Position numbers and translations under genes: made by a program. A stretch of 8,218 bases of DNA from an uncultured Prevotella sp. GTDB taxonomy: Bacteria > Bacteroidota > Bacteroidia > Bacteroidales > Bacteroidaceae. The stretch is taken from positions 1 to 8,218 of the forward strand of contig ONQK01000191.1 of assembly GCA_900319895.1 (NCBI GenBank), given 5' to 3'. Below are positions 6,042 through 8,218 of the stretch, piece by piece. Below the pieces are notes generated by a model that searched no databases, was not told the origin of the DNA, and saw only the letters and a list, made by a program, of their open reading frames with translations. Every line of letters starts with the position of its first letter. Position 1 is the stretch's first letter.

Positions 6042-8218
6042 ATGACAGAGAAAAATACTTATTCCTATGAAGAGGCGTTCAACTCTTCGTTGAAATATTT
6101 CGACGGGGACGAACTTGCGGCACGCGTTTGGGTGAACAAATATGCCATGAAAGACAGCTTTGGCAACATTTATGAACGTTCCCCTGAAGACATGCACTGG
6201 AGAATCGCCAACGAGATAGCCCGCATTGAGCAAAAATACAAGAATCCGCTGAGTGCGACCGAGATTTTTGAGTTGCTGAACCATTTTCGCTACATTATAC
6301 CGGCAGGAAGTCCGATGACAGGCATCGGCAATGACTTCCAGATTGCCTCGCTGAGCAACTGTTTTGTCGTAGGCCTGGACGGCGATGCCGACTCTTACGG
6401 TGCCGTGATGCGCATTGACGAGGAGCAAGTGCAACTGATGAAGCGGCGCGGCGGCGTGGGCCACGACCTCTCGCATATACGCCCGAAAGGCTCTCCCGTC
6501 AACAATTCAGCACTTACTTCAACTGGTTTGGTGCCATTTATGGAGCGTTACAGCAATTCTACCCGCGAGGTGGCCCAAGACGGGAGGCGTGGTGCCCTGA
6601 TGCTCTCGGTCAGCATCAAACATCCAGACAGCGAAGCATTCATTGATGCAAAAATGACCGAAGGAAAGGTCACCGGTGCCAATGTCTCTGTAAAAATCGA
6701 TGACAATTTCATGGAAGCGGTGGTCAACAACCGGCCTTATGTCCAACAGTTTCCCATTGACAGCGAGCATCCAGACGTAAAGACACAAATATCTGCGAAG
6801 AAGCTTTGGGAAAAAATCATCCACAATGCATGGCAGAGCGCTGAGCCTGGCATTTTGTTCTGGGACACTATTCTTCGTGAAAGCATTCCCGACTGCTATG
6901 CCGACTTGGGTTTCCGGACGGTGAGCACCAATCCTTGCGGTGAAATCCCGCTGTGCCCATACGACTCGTGCCGTCTTCTAAGCATCAATCTTTACAGCTA
7001 CGTTATCGCTCCTTTCACGCATGAGGCTCACTTTGACTTCGAGCTGTTCAAGAAGCATGTAGGCATCGCACAGCGGATAATGGACGACATTGTCGACCTG
7101 GAGCTTGAAAAGATAGATGCCATCATGCACAAAATAGAGATCGACCCACAAAACAAGGAAGTCAAAGAAGCCGAATATCATTTGTGGGAAAAAATCAAGC
7201 GCAAAAGTAGCATGGGCAGGCGCACCGGCGTCGGCATCACCGCGGAAGGCGACATGCTGGCGGCAATGGGGCTTTGCTACGGCACACAGGCAGCGACCGA
7301 CTTTGCCGTCTCAGTACAAAAGACATTGGCTTTGGCAGCCTACAATTCCTCTGTCCAGATGGCAAAAGAGCGCGGCGCCTTTGAGGTCTACGATGCCAAG
7401 CGAGAGAGCCAAAACCCCTTCATACTCAGGCTTAAAGAAGCCGACGGAAAGCTCTATGAATCAATGAAAAAGTACGGCAGGCGGAACATTGCCTGCCTGA
7501 CCATCGCCCCTACCGGCACCACCAGCCTGATGACACAGACAACCAGCGGCATAGAGCCCGTATTCATGCCCGTCTACAAACGCCGCCGCAAGGTCAACCC
7601 CAATGACACCAAGGCACACGTCGACTTTGTGGATGAGGTGGGCGATGCCTTTGAGGAATACATCGTTTATCATCCCAAATTTATAGAATGGATGAAAATC
7701 AACGATTTGGATACTCAAAAACGCTATACACAAGAGGAGCTGGACAGCATCGTCAAACGCTCCCCCTACAACAAGGCAACGGCAAACGACGTAGACTGGA
7801 TGATGAAAATCAAGATGCAGGGCGCTATCCAGAAATGGGTCGACCACAGCATCAGTGTCACGGTGAACTTACCCAATGACGTGGACGAGGAACTGGTGAA
7901 CCGCCTTTATATTGAGGCTTGGAAGTCGGGCTGTAAAGGTTGTACCATCTATCGCGACGGCAGCCGCTCAGGAGTCATGATTTCCGTCGACAATAAAGAC
8001 AAGAAAAAAGCCAACATCCCACTGCCCAACTGCCATCACCCAGAAGTTGTCGAAATTCGCCCTGAGGTGCTTGAATGCGACGTGGTCCGTTTCCAGAACA
8101 ACAAAGAGAAATGGGTGGCTTTCGTGGGGTTGCTCGATGGCTATCCTTATGAGATTTTCACTGGTCTACAAGACGATGAAGAAGGTATCGTCCTTCCAAA
8201 AACAGTCGTCAAGGGCAA
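6042..8218 (+). CDS. nrdJ: Adenosylcobalamin-dependent (class II) ribonucleotide reductase, 3' end missing
   Basis: This enzyme reduces ribonucleotides to deoxyribonucleotides using adenosylcobalamin to make the active-site thiyl radical. It needs neither oxygen nor a separate radical subunit. The frame is open for 725 codons with no stop and runs off the right edge; related Bacteroidales proteins are roughly 840-850 residues as I recall, so most of the gene is present. Key residues are C107 in SLSNCFV and C310 in YDSCRLL (the redox cysteine pair), N297, C299 and E301 in NPCGEI (thiyl radical Cys with its Asn and Glu), and the phosphate-binding loop APTGTTS (489-495). The 11-residue spacing from C299 to C310 equals that of Thermotoga maritima NrdJ (C322, C333). 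GCKGCTIYRDGSR (630-642) closes the barrel domain. There is no N-terminal ATP-cone. The C-terminal cysteine motifs expected in the family would lie beyond the window. The start at 6042 fits the promoter and an A-rich leader. It diverges from the nitroreductase gene; no functional link to it is evident. Confidence 0.96.
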   Translation, partial: MTEKNTYSYEEAFNSSLKYFDGDELAARVWVNKYAMKDSFGNIYERSPEDMHWRIANEIARIEQKYKNPLSATEIFELLNHFRYIIPAGSPMTGIGNDFQIASLSNCFVVGLDGDADSYGAVMRIDEEQVQLMKRRGGVGHDLSHIRPKGSPVNNSALTSTGLVPFMERYSNSTREVAQDGRRGALMLSVSIKHPDSEAFIDAKMTEGKVTGANVSVKIDDNFMEAVVNNRPYVQQFPIDSEHPDVKTQISAKKLWEKIIHNAWQSAEPGILFWDTILRESIPDCYADLGFRTVSTNPCGEIPLCPYDSCRLLSINLYSYVIAPFTHEAHFDFELFKKHVGIAQRIMDDIVDLELEKIDAIMHKIEIDPQNKEVKEAEYHLWEKIKRKSSMGRRTGVGITAEGDMLAAMGLCYGTQAATDFAVSVQKTLALAAYNSSVQMAKERGAFEVYDAKRESQNPFILRLKEADGKLYESMKKYGRRNIACLTIAPTGTTSLMTQTTSGIEPVFMPVYKRRRKVNPNDTKAHVDFVDEVGDAFEEYIVYHPKFIEWMKINDLDTQKRYTQEELDSIVKRSPYNKATANDVDWMMKIKMQGAIQKWVDHSISVTVNLPNDVDEELVNRLYIEAWKSGCKGCTIYRDGSRSGVMISVDNKDKKKANIPLPNCHHPEVVEIRPEVLECDVVRFQNNKEKWVAFVGLLDGYPYEIFTGLQDDEEGIVLPKTVVKG

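Noticed and set aside
6036..7847. Minus-strand open frames of 60-146 codons opposite nrdJ
   Set aside because: The plus strand is a continuous nrdJ coding frame with all catalytic motifs, so these are shadows.
1..8218. Mobile elements, CRISPR arrays, tRNA/rRNA genes, defence or toxin-antitoxin loci
   Set aside because: Reading both strands gave no transposase or integrase motifs, no regularly spaced direct repeats, no tRNA-like cloverleaf and no small paired genes; the coding sequence is fully accounted for by five conserved genes.

Overview
This window looks like chromosomal DNA from a Bacteroidales bacterium, probably Prevotellaceae. Three things point there. The upstream regions carry the Bacteroidetes -7 element TAnnTTTG (TACCTTTG, TAAATTTG, TATCTTTG, TAAGTTTG), and start codons are preceded by A-rich leaders rather than clear Shine-Dalgarno sites. 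The proteins resemble Bacteroidales homologues as I remember them. The genus is an inference; no search was possible.

Layout from left to right: (1) a minus-strand pair, dxs (isoprenoid precursor synthesis) followed 32 bp later by trkA (potassium uptake regulation), probably one transcript that continues off the left edge; (2) a divergent promoter region of about 137 bp; (3) a plus-strand gene for an exported papain-fold aminopeptidase of the bleomycin hydrolase/PepC family; (4) a 283-bp convergent intergenic region with a strong bidirectional terminator and smaller hairpins; (5) a minus-strand NfsA-like nitroreductase; (6) a 174-bp divergent promoter region with a perfect 8-bp inverted repeat; (7) a plus-strand gene for a B12-dependent (class II) ribonucleotide reductase, nrdJ, which runs off the right edge after 725 codons with no stop.

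The genes are metabolic and housekeeping: precursor synthesis, ion homeostasis, peptide degradation at the envelope, flavin-dependent reduction and oxygen-independent deoxynucleotide supply. Together they suit an anaerobic host-associated bacterium. I found no mobile element, CRISPR array, RNA gene, toxin-antitoxin or defence locus, and no convincing undescribed system. The observations most worth following up are the start-site correction for dxs, the inverted repeat over the nrdJ promoter, the Gln immediately after the predicted signal-peptide cleavage site, and the altered C-terminal tail of the aminopeptidase.
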